Assembly (NCBI GenBank): GCA_030147645.1
Contig: JASBUY010000407.1
Coordinates: forward strand, 1 to 5,149
Source: Aquabacter sp.
Lineage (GTDB): Bacteria; Pseudomonadota; Alphaproteobacteria; Rhizobiales; Xanthobacteraceae
Direction: 5' to 3'
Length of the DNA: 5,149 bases
Of this stretch, positions 3,977 through 5,149 are shown in pieces (positions within the stretch are counted from its first letter, which is position 1; each line of letters begins with the position of its first letter). The notes under the pieces were generated by a model. It was not told the DNA's origin. It ran no database searches and saw nothing but the letters and a program-made list of their open reading frames with translations. The position numbers and the translations under genes are program-made.

Positions 3977-5149
3977 ATGACTGACGCACCCATGCCGGAC
4001 TCAGCTCCGGCACGGCGCTGGTCGTGGACCGATCCGGCGCTTCGTTCCGCCGTGATCCAGGTCTCGCTCGCGCTCCTGATCATCTGGATGGCCTGGTCGT
4101 TCTACGCGAACGCGCAGAGCAATCTTGCCCGGCAAGGCATCGCCTCGGGCTTCGGCTTCCTGGACAAGTCCGCCGGCTTCGGCATCACCCAGACGCTCAT
4201 TCCCGATTCGGAATCCATGAGCTATGGCCGCGCCTTCCTGGTCGGGCTGCTGAATACTCTGCTGGTCGCGGTGCTCGGCATCATCCTTGCCACCATCATC
4301 GGTTTTCTGGTGGGCGTGGCACGGCTTTCCGAGAATGTGGTGATCCGCGTGCTCGCGTCTGCCTATGTGGAGGTGACTCGCAACCTGCCGCCGCTGTTCC
4401 AGATCCTGTTCTGGTATCTGGCGGTGCTCTCCACCATGCCCAATCCGCGCCAGAGCTGGAGTTTTGGGCTCCAACCCTTCCTGAACGCGCTGGCCAATGG
4501 TGCCGCAGCGCTCGGCCTAGCGCCCATGGCGGACCTGTTCCGCTCACTGGCGGGCGATGTGGCGGCGCCGGGCGTTTTTCTCTCCAATCGCGGGCTGGTG
4601 GTACCGAGGCCGATTTTCGGGGATGATTTCACCATCGTCTTTTGGATCTTGGTCGCCGGCATCGTCGCTGCATGGCTGGTGGCCCGCTGGGCGCGGATCC
4701 GGCGTGAGCGCACGGGCCAGCCTTTTCCGGCCTTCTGGGTGGGCCTCGCCCTCATCTTCGGCCCGTCCGTCATCGCCGGCTTCGCGCTCGGCTGGCCCGT
4801 CACGTTCGAGACACCGGAACTGCGGGGCTTCAATTTCGCGGGCGGTGTGCGGGTCATCCCGGAATTCGTGGCCCTGCTGGTGGCCTTGTCGATCTATACG
4901 GCGGGCTTCATCGCCGAGATCGTGCGCGCTGGCATCCTCGCCGTGTCCAAGGGGCAGACCGAGGCGGCAAAGTCGCTGGGCATCCGGTCCGGCCCGACGC
5001 TGCGCCTTATCATCATCCCGCAGGCCATGCGGGTGATCGTGCCGCCGCTCACCAGCCAGTATCTCAACCTCACCAAGAATTCGACCCTGGGCGTGGCGGT
5101 GGGCTATCCGGACCTGTTCGCCATCTTCGCCGGCACCACGCTGAACCAG
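3977..5149 (+). CDS. aapQ: General L-amino-acid ABC transporter permease AapQ (3' end outside window)
   Basis: This frame stays open to the right edge: 391 codons without a stop. It encodes a HisMQ-type inner-membrane permease that pairs with AapM and the ATPase AapP and takes amino acids from AapJ. A short cytoplasmic N-terminus carries WSWTDPALRS (15-24). Hydrophobic helices follow near 25-45, 86-115, 137-153, 218-236, 252-272 and 295-316. VEVTRNLPPLFQILFWY (131-147) is the conserved permease block. The EAA loop is E329-A330-A331, with G335 and IIP at 346-348, which docks to the ATPase. SQYLNLTKNSTLGVAVGYPDL (360-380) is typical of AapQ. The family is about 400 residues, with extra sequence here at 165-212, so I estimate some 35-45 residues are missing. 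The ATG at 3977 has GAGGGG at 3968-3973; the ATG at 3992 is less likely. aapM and aapP should follow. Confidence 0.95.
   Translation, partial: MTDAPMPDSAPARRWSWTDPALRSAVIQVSLALLIIWMAWSFYANAQSNLARQGIASGFGFLDKSAGFGITQTLIPDSESMSYGRAFLVGLLNTLLVAVLGIILATIIGFLVGVARLSENVVIRVLASAYVEVTRNLPPLFQILFWYLAVLSTMPNPRQSWSFGLQPFLNALANGAAALGLAPMADLFRSLAGDVAAPGVFLSNRGLVVPRPIFGDDFTIVFWILVAGIVAAWLVARWARIRRERTGQPFPAFWVGLALIFGPSVIAGFALGWPVTFETPELRGFNFAGGVRVIPEFVALLVALSIYTAGFIAEIVRAGILAVSKGQTEAAKSLGIRSGPTLRLIIIPQAMRVIVPPLTSQYLNLTKNSTLGVAVGYPDLFAIFAGTTLNQ

Overview
This window looks like an ordinary chromosomal stretch of a high-GC alphaproteobacterium, most likely of the Hyphomicrobiales/Rhizobiales. The evidence is strongly GC-biased third codon positions throughout and a general L-amino-acid ABC transporter (Aap/Bzt type) with clear AapJ and AapQ sequences. 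A Xanthobacteraceae-like genome is a guess that I cannot confirm from the sequence. I see no mobile element, CRISPR array, tRNA or rRNA. No stretch longer than 300 bases lacks a gene.

Left part (1-1414, + strand): a three-gene cell-envelope cluster. It holds the C-terminal end of a PAP2-type membrane lipid phosphatase, a family 2 glycosyltransferase of the polyprenyl-phosphate sugar transferase type, and a small three-helix membrane protein of the lipid A biosynthesis N-terminal (LAB_N) family. The genes overlap by 4 and 11 bases, which suggests translational coupling. Together they suggest making or handling a lipid-linked sugar used to decorate lipid A, LPS core or another envelope glycan. 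The sugar and the acceptor cannot be read from the sequence.

Middle (1422-2603, - strand): metC, encoding the PLP enzyme cystathionine beta-lyase of methionine synthesis. It converges on the envelope cluster with a gap of 7 bases. Both stop codons sit inside one inverted repeat that may form a shared terminator-like stem.

Right part (2604-5149): a 164-base divergent intergenic region with short palindromes, then aapJ (periplasmic amino-acid-binding protein), a strong intrinsic-terminator-like hairpin, an AT-rich spacer with a possible promoter, and aapQ (permease), which is cut off by the window end. The remaining permease (aapM) and ATPase (aapP) would be expected just beyond the right edge. 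The hairpin after aapJ would let the binding protein be made in excess over the membrane subunits.

I did not find a convincing undescribed system. The observations most worth a second look are the regulatory structure between aapJ and aapQ, the PAP2-GT2-LAB_N gene set, and the stop-codon hairpin at 1402-1434.
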